This document shows, one piece after another, positions 13,949 through 20,650 of a stretch of 21,734 nucleotides of DNA. Below the pieces are notes generated by a model that was given only the letters and a program-made list of their open reading frames with translations, had not been told where the DNA came from and did no database searches. This DNA comes from a virus: IMG/VR virus record IMGVR_UViG_3300032240_001388, positions 1 through 21,734 of that record, one strand, 5' to 3'. A program made the translations under genes and the position numbers. How positions within the stretch are numbered: the first letter of the stretch is position 1; every line of letters begins with the position of its first letter.

Positions 13949-14776
13949 TTAGTGGGCGTATTTGCTGTACCCGTTGGCGGCCAGATGTGCTGACAGGCCT
14001 TGCACGGCCTGCCCGTCTGGCACGTCTCCGGGGTCTTTCCCTCCGATACTGCCCCAGAGGTATGACAAAGAATGCGTCAAAGTACCTAATAGGTCGCTTG
14101 AGCGACCCATTGCGGCACGGCCTGCATCATCATCATCAAAGGCTAGGACGATTACGGAGGGGTTGAGTCGTCGAAGAATGTCGACTTGTGGGGAGTGGAT
14201 TCCGGCTCCGTAGCAGCCCAAGACTGTCCAGGATTCTGGATGGTCGTGGAGGGCCATGACGTCTCCGGCTCCCTCTACCAGCACGACTACGGGGCGGGGT
14301 GTGATGTGCCCGAAGAACGTGGCTGATGTTCGCGATCCGTACGGATAGCGATATTTGGGGTTGGCGTCCGGGTCACGGACAACAACGCCATTAATCCGTC
14401 CAACTGCGTCCCGAAGCGGGTAGGTCGGGAAACCTGTGACGGGGTGGGTTCCGCATCTGTAATGGGACGCCACATCTGTGCCGTATCTGGCCGACCAGTA
14501 AGGACTGGGTTCGTGGGAGTCGAATAGGTCCAGCCATGATTCCGGATACGTTCGAACAACTGTTTCTCCTTTAAGAGCGTTAATGAGGTCGTCAAGGTCA
14601 GGGGCGACGTCTTTACTGTCGACTTGTCCTGCTGCCCCGCATGCGTAACACACCCACACTTTGGATACGACGTTTACCGAAGCCGAAGCGTTGGTGTCTT
14701 CGTGGACATGGCATTTGAAAGGGCGTTCAACGCCTCTTCCTGTGTTAAGTGCTTCCTCAAGGGTGTGTGACTTCAC
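13949..14776 (-). CDS. DnaG-like primase with zinc finger and TOPRIM domain
   Basis: A 275-residue primase. The N-terminal CHC2-type zinc site is C22-x-x-H25 (FKCHVHEDTNAS) with C43-x-x-C46 (WVCYACGAAG). The TOPRIM domain shows E169 (VVVLVEGAGDVMAL) and the DDDD run at 214-217 (VLAFDDDDAGRA). Between them is a short RNA-polymerase-like segment (TGFPTYPLRDAVGRINGVVV). It makes primers for the DnaE-type polymerase; the helicase-interaction domain of cellular DnaG is absent, normal for short phage primases. It starts at GTG 14776 overlapping the upstream stop (GTGA), hence coupled translation. Gene order helicase, small genes, primase, polymerase makes a compact replication module. Confidence 0.92.
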   Translation of the reverse strand: MKSHTLEEALNTGRGVERPFKCHVHEDTNASASVNVVSKVWVCYACGAAGQVDSKDVAPDLDDLINALKGETVVRTYPESWLDLFDSHEPSPYWSARYGTDVASHYRCGTHPVTGFPTYPLRDAVGRINGVVVRDPDANPKYRYPYGSRTSATFFGHITPRPVVVLVEGAGDVMALHDHPESWTVLGCYGAGIHSPQVDILRRLNPSVIVLAFDDDDAGRAAMGRSSDLLGTLTHSLSYLWGSIGGKDPGDVPDGQAVQGLSAHLAANGYSKYAH

Positions 14777-15135
14777 GACTTGGGTGTCAACGAGCCGTCA
14801 GCCAAAGCTTCCGCCAGGGTCTTGCCTACTGCTCTGGGCAGCTTTGTTTGCTTCGGCACAGGCTCGGGCTCAGGTTCCAAATCGAGGTCATCCCACGCGT
14901 CAGCAAATTCACCATCCCCGATGTACTCGTAGTTGACGTACTCCTGGTTGAGGTGCTCTGTTGCGGCAAGAAGCGCTGAACACGCAATTATTAGTTCTTC
15001 AATATCTTCCTTGAGCATAGAAGTCTTTGCGCCATCTGAATTTTTCAGAATTTGCAACGAAAATGCGTCTCCATCATGACCAAGGACCACTTTGTCGCTC
15101 GTGTAACCCACGTGAATCATGCAATTAATATTCAC
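14773..15135 (-). CDS. Hypothetical acidic protein, 120 residues
   Basis: From GTG 15135 the protein begins MNINCMIHVGYTSDKVVLGH, a β-rich N-terminus, then a helix (LKEDIEELIIACSALLAATE), then an acidic Pro-containing linker (DDLDLEPEPEPVPKQ) and a short basic helix. AGGAG lies 5 nt before this GTG, and the upstream stop is 2 nt away, so I prefer it to longer starts inside the previous gene. The form is like other small actinophage replication-region proteins; function unknown. It ends in GTGA overlap with primase. Confidence 0.65.
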   Translation of the reverse strand: MNINCMIHVGYTSDKVVLGHDGDAFSLQILKNSDGAKTSMLKEDIEELIIACSALLAATEHLNQEYVNYEYIGDGEFADAWDDLDLEPEPEPVPKQTKLPRAVGKTLAEALADGSLTPKS

Positions 15136-15137
15136 TC

Positions 15138-15323
15138 TTACTCCTTTTCTGTCTGCCATTGACTTGGTAGGAAACCGCCTTTGGACAGCCATTCGTCCAA
15201 AGCGGCAAGGTGTTCAATAAGTTCGATCACGTTGTCGTAATCAATCAGGGAGTGCGTGTCCAGATCGTTTTGGACTTTCTCTAACGCTGTTCTGACGTTG
15301 TGTAATGCGACATCAGGGTCCAT
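15138..15323 (-). CDS. Hypothetical helical protein, 61 residues
   Basis: The protein reads MDPDVALHNVRTALEKVQND, then VIELIEHLAALDEWLSKGGF, and ends LPSQWQTEKE. Two helices and the terminal LDEWLSKGGFLP-W pattern are typical of small conserved actinophage proteins near replication genes. It starts 4 nt after the helicase stop and ends 2 nt before the next start. Function unknown. Confidence 0.7.
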   Translation of the reverse strand: MDPDVALHNVRTALEKVQNDLDTHSLIDYDNVIELIEHLAALDEWLSKGGFLPSQWQTEKE

Positions 15324-15327
15324 GAGT

Positions 15328-16596
15328 TCAGCCTTCGTCTTGGGCAATGTCTTGCTCAATGAGCTCAAATGCCTTATCTCGGTCGATTTCTCCAAACTTC
15401 CCGTTGGCCGGGTCGAGGATGACGTGCCATCTACGGCCGGCATTTCCGTGCCTGTTTTTGGCCAGATTGCACATCAGTACGCGGCGGGATTCCCGACGCA
15501 TCGTGATCACTACGTCCGCGTCACGACCTAACTGGTCGGATTCAGCCAAATGTTCGGCTCCAGGGGCCTTTTCTGAGTTGGCTCCTGCGCGGTTGATTTG
15601 TGCAGCAGAAATGATGGGAATGGAATGGGCAAGGGCTGTTTGCTTCAGTTCCTTGCTAATTCCTGCCGCGGACTGCCAATGCTCGGCATTACGTGACATC
15701 GAAGCGGTCGGCTTCATGAGGGTCGCGTAATCGATCACGGTGATGGTTTCTGGGGCGTGACAGGCAGCAATCTCAGTAGCGTCCAAAGGCCCGTAAGAAG
15801 GGTCTCTGATGTAGATCGATCCGTTGGTTTGCTGCCATTCGTTGAGACGTTCCATCCGCTCATCGTTGGGAAGTTGATGGAAGTTCGGAACGTCCCTTAG
15901 GGCGATGCGATGTAACCGGTCAGCGACTTCTTCTTCGGTCATTTCAAGGCTGAAGAAGTTCACGTTCCAGCCTGCTTCGGCTGCTGCGACAGCCATTTGT
16001 TGCAGGATCCACGATTTGCCCACGCTGAGGCGGGCTGCCACGAACCACAAGTTTCCGGGCCTGATGCCGCCCGTGATTTGTTCTAGTGAGTCGCTGTGGT
16101 TAAGGCAGACGGGCGCGGGTTGAAAGTCCATGCTCGCGCGCGTGTCGATCTCTGAGAAAGACCGCCCCATTTTGGCTCGTGGGGTGGAGGTGCGGATGAC
16201 TTCGTTGAGTTCCGCGAGGGCCTTGTGGTAGTCGTCTTCACCAAGGTGCCTGATGGCTGAAAGCATTCCGCTTCGCATGTTTCGGGTCATGGTGTCGATG
16301 GACAGTTGTTCGGCCGTCCAGCTGAGATATCCGTCGTCGACTTGCGGCTCATGGGTGTAGGGGAAGGAAGGGAATCTGCTGGTGATCATCTGCGCCGTGG
16401 GCGATTTGCCGGCGTGTGTTTGGTAGTCGGTGCAGAAGGTGTGGACTTGCTGCCAGGACGTGAAGTGCCTGTCGGAGATTCCGTGTTTTGAGGGCACATA
16501 GGTGCCTGAGTCGATGAGGGCCGAGATGTAGATGGCCTCCGGGGATAGTTCGTTGGGCTGCCGGGAGGCCATGTCGTAGATGTTTGCTGTGCTCAT
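15328..16596 (-). CDS. dnaB: DnaB-like replicative helicase
   Basis: This 422-residue protein unwinds DNA at the phage fork. It has a small N-terminal domain (about 1-140) and a RecA-like ATPase domain. Visible motifs: Walker A AARLSVGKSW (188-195, with Ala for the first Gly), FFSLEMTEEEVADRL (DnaB motif 1a), Walker B ITVIDYATLM (D289), and the QINRAG and ADVVITMRRE segments near the end (motifs 3 and 4). The N-terminal domain is shorter and diverged from bacterial DnaB, usual for phage. ATG 16596 has AAGGAG 5 nt upstream. It is the first gene of the leftward replication operon and diverges from the 17243 gene; motif site B lies 79 nt upstream. Confidence 0.92.
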   Translation of the reverse strand: MSTANIYDMASRQPNELSPEAIYISALIDSGTYVPSKHGISDRHFTSWQQVHTFCTDYQTHAGKSPTAQMITSRFPSFPYTHEPQVDDGYLSWTAEQLSIDTMTRNMRSGMLSAIRHLGEDDYHKALAELNEVIRTSTPRAKMGRSFSEIDTRASMDFQPAPVCLNHSDSLEQITGGIRPGNLWFVAARLSVGKSWILQQMAVAAAEAGWNVNFFSLEMTEEEVADRLHRIALRDVPNFHQLPNDERMERLNEWQQTNGSIYIRDPSYGPLDATEIAACHAPETITVIDYATLMKPTASMSRNAEHWQSAAGISKELKQTALAHSIPIISAAQINRAGANSEKAPGAEHLAESDQLGRDADVVITMRRESRRVLMCNLAKNRHGNAGRRWHVILDPANGKFGEIDRDKAFELIEQDIAQDEG

Positions 16597-16674
16597 GTGG
16601 TCTCCTTGATCCGGCTTATGTGGATCTGCATGCTGTTTCTAAGTGGACCCCCATCCTGTACCGAGACGTATCAG

Positions 16675-16687
16675 AATGCCTCATTAC
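16675..16687 (+). promoter_or_regulatory. Dispersed operator-like motif, site B
   Basis: AATGCCTCATTAC matches RATGCCTCANNAC. Eleven bases, AGAATGCCTCA, are identical to site A at 501-511. It is 79 nt upstream of dnaB, where a repressor could stop leftward replication transcripts. Confidence 0.55.
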
Positions 16688-16747
16688 CGGGTAACGATTC
16701 GGGATCGAGGACATAACAAAGCCCCGGGGGGTAACCAGGGGGTACGT

Positions 16748-16759
16748 GTCACGCGTGAC
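16748..16759. repeat. 12-bp perfect palindrome
   Basis: GTCACGCGTGAC is a perfect palindrome, inside a wider GTGTC...GACAC arrangement. GTCAC/GTGAC half-sites also occur at 551-563. A dimeric regulator could bind it. Confidence 0.5.
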
Positions 16760-16768
16760 GGGACACGC

Positions 16769-16804
16769 AATAAACCCAATAACCCCAATGAACCCAACAA
16801 ACCC
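16769..16804 (+). repeat. Four tandem 9-bp repeats (iteron-like)
   Basis: Units are AATAAACCC, AATAACCCC, AATGAACCC and AACAAACCC, directly abutting. All keep AA at positions 1-2, A at 5 and CCC at 7-9. Short tandem iterons beside a helicase gene are typical of initiator-binding sites, but no initiator other than the helicase and primase is recognised. Confidence 0.55.
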
Positions 16805-17054
16805 TCTAAGGCAGGGGTTGGTTAGGAGGTTTAAAAGATTTGCTCAAGACATAAAAAGAGCTGTTACAGGCTTTTGAAGGAAGGCATACGTTCCCCCTCC
16901 CCAGATAGAAGCAATACTAGACCAAAACAGTTGCAGAATGCAACACAAAGTTCACCAAAGACACAACACTAAGACACCGTGATACCACCAGAAACAAACT
17001 GCACTTGACAACCCCAGTAGACTTCCGTAGCGAAGGCTGAACAAGCCGGCATGC

Positions 17055-17140
17055 AAACAACCAGAAACAAACACCACACACCAACATAAAAAACACCCAC
17101 CCCACCACCAACCACAAACACACCACCCCCAACACACCAC
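17055..17140 (+). other. 86-nt tract of almost only A and C
   Basis: Within these 86 bases I count one G (17064) and one T (17087); all others are A or C. The bias continues less strictly to about 17220. It lies just upstream of the first rightward gene. On RNA such a stretch cannot fold, so it may be an open 5' leader; as DNA it may be an origin strand. Confidence 0.6.
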
Positions 17141-17242
17141 GCCAGACAGCCGAGCTACTAACAAACAACCCCCAACACACTCACAAAAACACACCGAAAC
17201 ACCTGATACCAAAAAGACGCAAAATGTGTCACCATGTAGCAC

Positions 17243-17533
17243 ATGGACAGATGGGAACAGGCCTACCTGGCCTACCACTCACAAAACCCGCAAGTGTTTA
17301 CGTACCTTGAGAAGCTCATACGTGAACTAAGAAACGCAGGCATCACCAAAACCGGTATGAGCCTGTTGTTTGGCCGTCTCAGATGGGACATGGCCCTCTC
17401 CACGAACAAGATCGACGATTTCAAAATCAACGAGAACTTGTCGTGCCTGTATGCCCGAGAACTCATCAAAGCCCACCCCGAATGGGAAGGCATGTTTGAA
17501 CTCAGGGCCCGCCGCACTAAGGAGGCAGCATGA
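17243..17533 (+). CDS. Conserved-looking hypothetical protein, 96 residues
   Basis: The first rightward gene encodes a helical protein: MDRWEQAYLAYHSQNPQVFT, then LIRELRNAGITKTGMSLLFG, LRWDMALSTN, INENLSCLYARELIKAHPEW and FELRARRTKEAA. The pattern (Y-H-x-x-N-P near the start, L-R-W, Y-A-R-x-x-x-x-x-P, F-x-x-R) resembles a widespread phage/bacterial hypothetical family; I know no firm function. No Shine-Dalgarno precedes ATG 17243, so translation may start from a leaderless transcript or the unstructured A/C leader. It overlaps the next gene by ATGA. Confidence 0.75.
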   Translation: MDRWEQAYLAYHSQNPQVFTYLEKLIRELRNAGITKTGMSLLFGRLRWDMALSTNKIDDFKINENLSCLYARELIKAHPEWEGMFELRARRTKEAA

Positions 17534-17793
17534 GTATTTACGAAATCCCTGCACCGCCTGTCAATGAGATTCCTCAGGTTCCTGCTATCGACTACTCCCG
17601 GGCTGTTGTCCCGTTGGAGTGGTACGAGGACGTTAAGAGTTGGGCGTACATGAAAGGCCGTCAAGACGCTGCTGAAGCGTGGCTTACTTTTGTCAGCACC
17701 CACACGTGTTTTGAGGACGATGAGATGCTTCAGGTCCTTCGTGGCTCAGCAAACACCGTCAGCCAGTGTGTGAGCGTGGAGCCGGGGCTGTGA
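17530..17793 (+). CDS. Hypothetical protein, 87 residues
   Basis: Begins MSIYEIPAPPVNEIPQVPAI, a Pro-rich N-terminus, followed by a helical domain (LEWYEDVKSWAYMKGRQDAA, EAWLTFVSTH) and an acidic segment FEDDEMLQVL. An AAGGAGG site inside the end of the previous gene precedes ATG 17530, and the stop/start overlap is ATGA. Position just upstream of the terminase gene suggests a packaging or regulatory accessory gene. No family recognised. Confidence 0.65.
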   Translation: MSIYEIPAPPVNEIPQVPAIDYSRAVVPLEWYEDVKSWAYMKGRQDAAEAWLTFVSTHTCFEDDEMLQVLRGSANTVSQCVSVEPGL

Positions 17794-17891
17794 AGCAATT
17801 TCTTGGTCGATGGAAGAAGGACAAGAAGACTGGCGATCTTGTGTGGCGTTGGAAACTGCGTAAAGCCAAGCGATACAAGGTTGACTCGTGA
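17790..17891 (+). CDS. Tiny basic protein, 33 residues
   Basis: GTG 17790 overlaps the upstream stop (GTGA) and the frame runs to TGA 17889-17891, encoding a very Lys/Arg/Trp-rich peptide (VKQFLGRWKKDKKTGDLVWR, then WKLRKAKRYKVDS). The next gene starts in the same way by a GTGA overlap. The chain of three coupled starts makes this plausible though short. Its charge suggests nucleic-acid or membrane-surface binding. Confidence 0.5.
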   Translation: MKQFLGRWKKDKKTGDLVWRWKLRKAKRYKVDS

Positions 17892-18010
17892 GCCGCTGGC
17901 CATATCAAAACGGATATACCAGCGGTTACCGCGATGGCGTCATTATCGGCGGGATTATGGGTTTTCTTGCCGGTGGCGCCATGGTGGCCATCGTTTTGCT
18001 GGTTTTCTAG
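17888..18010 (+). CDS. Tiny one-helix membrane protein, 40 residues
   Basis: GTG 17888 to TAG 18010 encodes MSRWPYQNGYTSGYRDGVII followed by GGIMGFLAGGAMVAIVLLVF. The second half is one clean transmembrane helix with Gly/Ala small-xxx-small spacing suited to helix packing. It could be a holin-like or accessory membrane peptide, but a single helix cannot prove that. It lies between the basic peptide and the terminase gene, whose ATG follows the stop directly. Confidence 0.55.
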   Translation: MSRWPYQNGYTSGYRDGVIIGGIMGFLAGGAMVAIVLLVF

Positions 18011-19543
18011 ATGACAGAGATCTTGCTGGACGAGAACGAAAATCGGGTTTACCCCAGGCTTCATTTGCCGCGGCCTCCTCAAGACAAGGAGGAACTGTGG
18101 TGGGTGGTTAAGCGTTTGTGGGGCGTGGAAATTCCTCGGGTGAAAGTGTGCCCTGATCACGTAGCACCGTTCGACGCGTTCGCTGAGGGCTATTTCGGCA
18201 ATCAGTCGAACTGGGCTTTGTGGTACGGATCTCGAGGTACAGGTAAATCACTCATGCTGGCATTGCTGGCGTTGACGAAGGCTGCCGTGCTGGAGATCAA
18301 CGTGGCATTGCTGGGTGGCTCCATGGCGCAGTCTCAGAACGTGCAAGAGCACATTGAGAATTTGCTGTTGTTTCCTGCTGCCCCGGTGTATGCGGTGGCG
18401 TCTCAGATTCAGACCCAGATCACTTTTACGGGCGGTAATTGGATTAGGCCGTTGCCGGCGTCTCAAAAGACTGTTCGTGGCCCTCACCCGCAGATGACGG
18501 CTTTGGATGAGATCGATGAGATGGAACGCAAGGTGTATGACGCTGCCATGGGGCAGGCGATGGCCAAACCCAATGCACGGGGGATTGTGATCCCGGAAAT
18601 GGTGGTGGCCTCGTCAACGTGGCAGAACCCCGTGGGGACGTTTCAGTCAGTGCGTGACGAGGCGTTGAGTAAGGGCCTGCCGGTACGGACGTGGTGTTTT
18701 CGTGAAGTGCTAAAAACCGATGACAATCCTTCGGGTTGGATGGACCCGGCGTTCATTGAACGTAAGAGGGCTTCGGTTCCTGCTGAATTGTTTCGCGTGG
18801 AGTATGAGCTGGGTGAGCCTGCTGGCGGATCGCGGGCGTTCGATCTGGAGAAACTCAATAAGTGCTTTGTTGATATGGACACAGTTGATGAGCGGCATGC
18901 CGGTAACGACGACCTGTGGGTGTTCGAGGAGCCTCGTAGTGATGCCTGGTATGCGGTGGGGGCTGACTGGGCTAAGGAAAAGGACAAGACGGTCATTGTG
19001 GTGGCCCGTACGGATGTGAAGCCTCACAGGATTGTGTATTTGAGGCGGGTAAATAAGCGTCCGTGGCCGGAAATGGCTGACATGTTCAATGACGTACTGA
19101 ATTCATATCAGGCTGTGGCAGCTCATGACGGCACAGGTATCGGCAACGTGGTCAATGACTTGATCGATGAACGTGCCCGCAAGATCCTCATGATTGGACG
19201 TGCTCGAACCCAATTGCTGGTGGAGTACATCTCGGCTGTGGAAAACGGCGAGTATCTTCTGCCGTCAAATACGCCTGCATTTGACTCCCACAAGGGGACA
19301 ACAGTGGAAGAGGTGTATGCCCCTGGCCGGTGGAATTCCCATTTGGCTGACGACGTGGCTGCTTTCGCGATCATGCACAATGCGGCTTCAAAGCAGCCTC
19401 CTCCTGCGGGTATGGAGGGAGTTAAGAAGTCTCCGATGAGGTTTGTGAAGATCCCGGACGCTTCGGAGGCGTTTTATGACACTTCTATTTCGGGAGAAGT
19501 TTCCGTTCAGTCTGAAGGTGACAACCCCTATCTTGTGACGTGA
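18011..19543 (+). CDS. terL: Terminase large subunit (packaging ATPase-nuclease)
   Basis: This 510-residue protein drives DNA into the prohead and cuts the concatemer. The ATPase domain has Walker A GSRGTGKS (73-80) in ALWYGSRGTGKSLML and Walker B MTALDEIDEM (D166, E167); SSTWQNPVGT (201-210) fits the coupling motif. The C-terminal RNase-H-like nuclease shows D319 (VGADWAKEKDKT), D373 (AAHDGTGIGN) and D447/D448 (HLADDVAAF). Length is normal for phage TerL. The ATG directly follows the previous stop. The next genes are tail-fibre-like, not portal and capsid, which departs from the usual order. Two inverted copies of the 13-bp motif follow its stop codon. Confidence 0.95.
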   Translation: MTEILLDENENRVYPRLHLPRPPQDKEELWWVVKRLWGVEIPRVKVCPDHVAPFDAFAEGYFGNQSNWALWYGSRGTGKSLMLALLALTKAAVLEINVALLGGSMAQSQNVQEHIENLLLFPAAPVYAVASQIQTQITFTGGNWIRPLPASQKTVRGPHPQMTALDEIDEMERKVYDAAMGQAMAKPNARGIVIPEMVVASSTWQNPVGTFQSVRDEALSKGLPVRTWCFREVLKTDDNPSGWMDPAFIERKRASVPAELFRVEYELGEPAGGSRAFDLEKLNKCFVDMDTVDERHAGNDDLWVFEEPRSDAWYAVGADWAKEKDKTVIVVARTDVKPHRIVYLRRVNKRPWPEMADMFNDVLNSYQAVAAHDGTGIGNVVNDLIDERARKILMIGRARTQLLVEYISAVENGEYLLPSNTPAFDSHKGTTVEEVYAPGRWNSHLADDVAAFAIMHNAASKQPPPAGMEGVKKSPMRFVKIPDASEAFYDTSISGEVSVQSEGDNPYLVT

Positions 19544-19572
19544 TGCCTCAGAACGCCTAGTATTGAGGCATC
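19542..19572. promoter_or_regulatory. Inverted pair of the 13-bp motif after terL (sites C and D)
   Basis: GATGCCTCAGAAC (19542-19554, plus) and GATGCCTCAATAC (19572-19560, minus) both fit RATGCCTCANNAC and face each other 5 nt apart. They also form a 9-bp hairpin (19542-19550 with 19564-19572, 13-nt loop) overlapping the terL stop. No T-tract follows. Either a weak terminator or, more likely given sites A and B, a paired operator before the virion genes. Confidence 0.6.
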
Positions 19573-19595
19573 CTGAATCATCGTGGAGGGGTTTT

Positions 19596-19904
19596 ATGCC
19601 AGACGCTGGGCATTCCTACACGCCTACCGGCAGGTCGGTGGTGTTCAACGTTCCGGCATATGCGGACGTCGCCGACCTTCGGGCGCTGTTTCAGCTCTTT
19701 GCTGATACGTCCGCAGGTTTGTATGAAGCCCCCGTGGCGGTGTCAACTGCAAACAGGCCTACCAGCCCGTTTACCAACCAGTTGATTTTCGACACCACGC
19801 TTCACCAAATTTTGTATTGGAGCGGGTCGGCGTGGGTTCAGGTGACGGGTTCCTCAACCGGCGGAACCTCTACAGGTGACATTTTTCTAATGATGGGAGC
19901 CTAA
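19596..19904 (+). CDS. Small phage structural-like protein, 102 residues
   Basis: From ATG 19596, preceded by GGAGG about 8 nt upstream, the protein begins MPDAGHSYTPTGRSVVFNVP and contains FQLFADTSAGLYE and a C-terminal half with FDTTLHQILYWSGSAWVQVT. The LxYWSGSAWVQV repeat-like element is common in tail-fibre or virion proteins that display small β modules. The end is Gly/Thr/Ser-rich. It opens the virion-like cluster downstream of terL. Exact role unknown. Confidence 0.65.
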   Translation: MPDAGHSYTPTGRSVVFNVPAYADVADLRALFQLFADTSAGLYEAPVAVSTANRPTSPFTNQLIFDTTLHQILYWSGSAWVQVTGSSTGGTSTGDIFLMMGA

Positions 19905-19905
19905 A

Positions 19906-20241
19906 GTGGCTACTACGTTTAAGCGCCTAGGCGCAATCACTTCAAGTGGAACTTTAGGCACAGCCGACACCCTGTACACGGCCCCAGGCGCGGGCGGTGT
20001 TGTTGTCAGCACCTTGACGGTTTGCAACCAGTCAACGGCTTCTGTTACCTACCGCATTTGCATCAGCACAACCACGTCTTTTCAAACGACGGGCTACATC
20101 ATTTATGAGGCAACCCTTCTTGGAAATGAAGGGGTTGGAATTACCTACGGAATAACACTTGATCCGACAAACAAGTACCTCTTGTGTTCGGCATCTTCAT
20201 CATCGGTTTCTTTCACGGCTTTTGGAAGCGAGATCTCCTAA
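19906..20241 (+). CDS. β-rich virion/tail-like protein, 111 residues
   Basis: Starts at GTG 19906, one base after the previous stop. The protein reads MATTFKRLGAITSSGTLGTA, DTLYTAPGAGGVVVSTLTVC and NQSTASVTYRICIS, a pattern often seen in small virion proteins of marine and freshwater phages (FKRLGA, LYTVP-type, ST(L/I)xVCN motifs). It is compact, Ser/Thr-rich and lacks a signal peptide. Its last base is shared with the next start (TAATG). Probable tail or capsid decoration role; name not assignable. Confidence 0.7.
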   Translation: MATTFKRLGAITSSGTLGTADTLYTAPGAGGVVVSTLTVCNQSTASVTYRICISTTTSFQTTGYIIYEATLLGNEGVGITYGITLDPTNKYLLCSASSSSVSFTAFGSEIS

Positions 20242-20642
20242 TGTCATACGGATCGAGTAAATCAACCAGCACAGCAGTCGGTTTGTCGGAAGCCATTACT
20301 GCGTACACCATCACTTCAAACACTCTTACGATGCCTTTGGGCAACGGAAACGTGGGGCGCGTCAGCACTGCTCCTTCTGCCAACTTCACAGTCAATCTTA
20401 CTGGCGTTCCTACAACGGACGGCCAAGTCATTACCGTAACGATCTTTGTTACGCAGGGAGCTACGGGGTATTACCCTAGCGCGTTTCAAATTGACGGAAA
20501 TGCACAAACCATTAAGTGGGCAAACTCAGCGGCTCCGACGCCAACCTCTTCTGCTGGAAAGATTGACATCTTTACTTTCAGTCTGGTTCGACTCAGCAGC
20601 GCTTGGACTGTCTTTGGTACTGGCGTTTTGAATATGGGTTAG
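20241..20642 (+). CDS. β-rich virion/tail-fibre-like protein, 133 residues
   Basis: From ATG 20241 the product begins MSYGSSKSTSTAVGLSEAIT and holds the run FTVNLTGVPTTDGQVITVTI, FVTQGATGYYPSAFQIDG, IKWANSAAPTPTSSAGKIDI, FTFSLVRLSSAWTVFGTG. This NLTGVPTTDG ... QGATGY.P ... IKWA ... W-T-V-x-G order is common in virion-associated proteins of aquatic phages, usually near tail fibres. Translation is coupled to the preceding gene by a shared base. No enzymatic residues are seen. Confidence 0.72.
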   Translation: MSYGSSKSTSTAVGLSEAITAYTITSNTLTMPLGNGNVGRVSTAPSANFTVNLTGVPTTDGQVITVTIFVTQGATGYYPSAFQIDGNAQTIKWANSAAPTPTSSAGKIDIFTFSLVRLSSAWTVFGTGVLNMG

Positions 20643-20650
20643 GAGTATCA

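Larger units (their letters stand above)
16597..17242. other. 646-bp divergent intergenic region (candidate origin / promoter region)
   Basis: No convincing gene is seen here. The region separates the leftward replication genes from the rightward packaging/virion genes. It holds motif site B, a TTACC-G-GGTAA near-palindrome (16685-16695), two GGGGGTA copies (16727-16733, 16738-16744), a 12-bp palindrome, four 9-bp tandem repeats and an A/C-only tract. TGTGTCAC near 17225-17232 recalls the operator repeats at 545-574. Promoters for both directions must lie here but I could not place them with confidence. The mix of iterons, palindromes and biased composition beside dnaB would suit a replication origin; this is inference. 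Confidence 0.5.

Noticed and set aside
16643-16825. 60-residue plus-strand frame with NKPNNPNEPNKP
   Set aside because: The Asn-Pro pattern simply reflects the 9-bp tandem repeats; no start signal is seen.
16917-17278. Trp/Val/Cys-rich minus-strand reading frames in the A/C tract
   Set aside because: They are translations of the low-complexity G/T strand with no ribosome binding site and no plausible composition.
19542-19572. Ordinary Rho-independent terminator after terL
   Set aside because: The hairpin has a 13-nt loop and no T-tract, and both arms match the motif found elsewhere without a hairpin; kept as an operator-like site with termination as an alternative.
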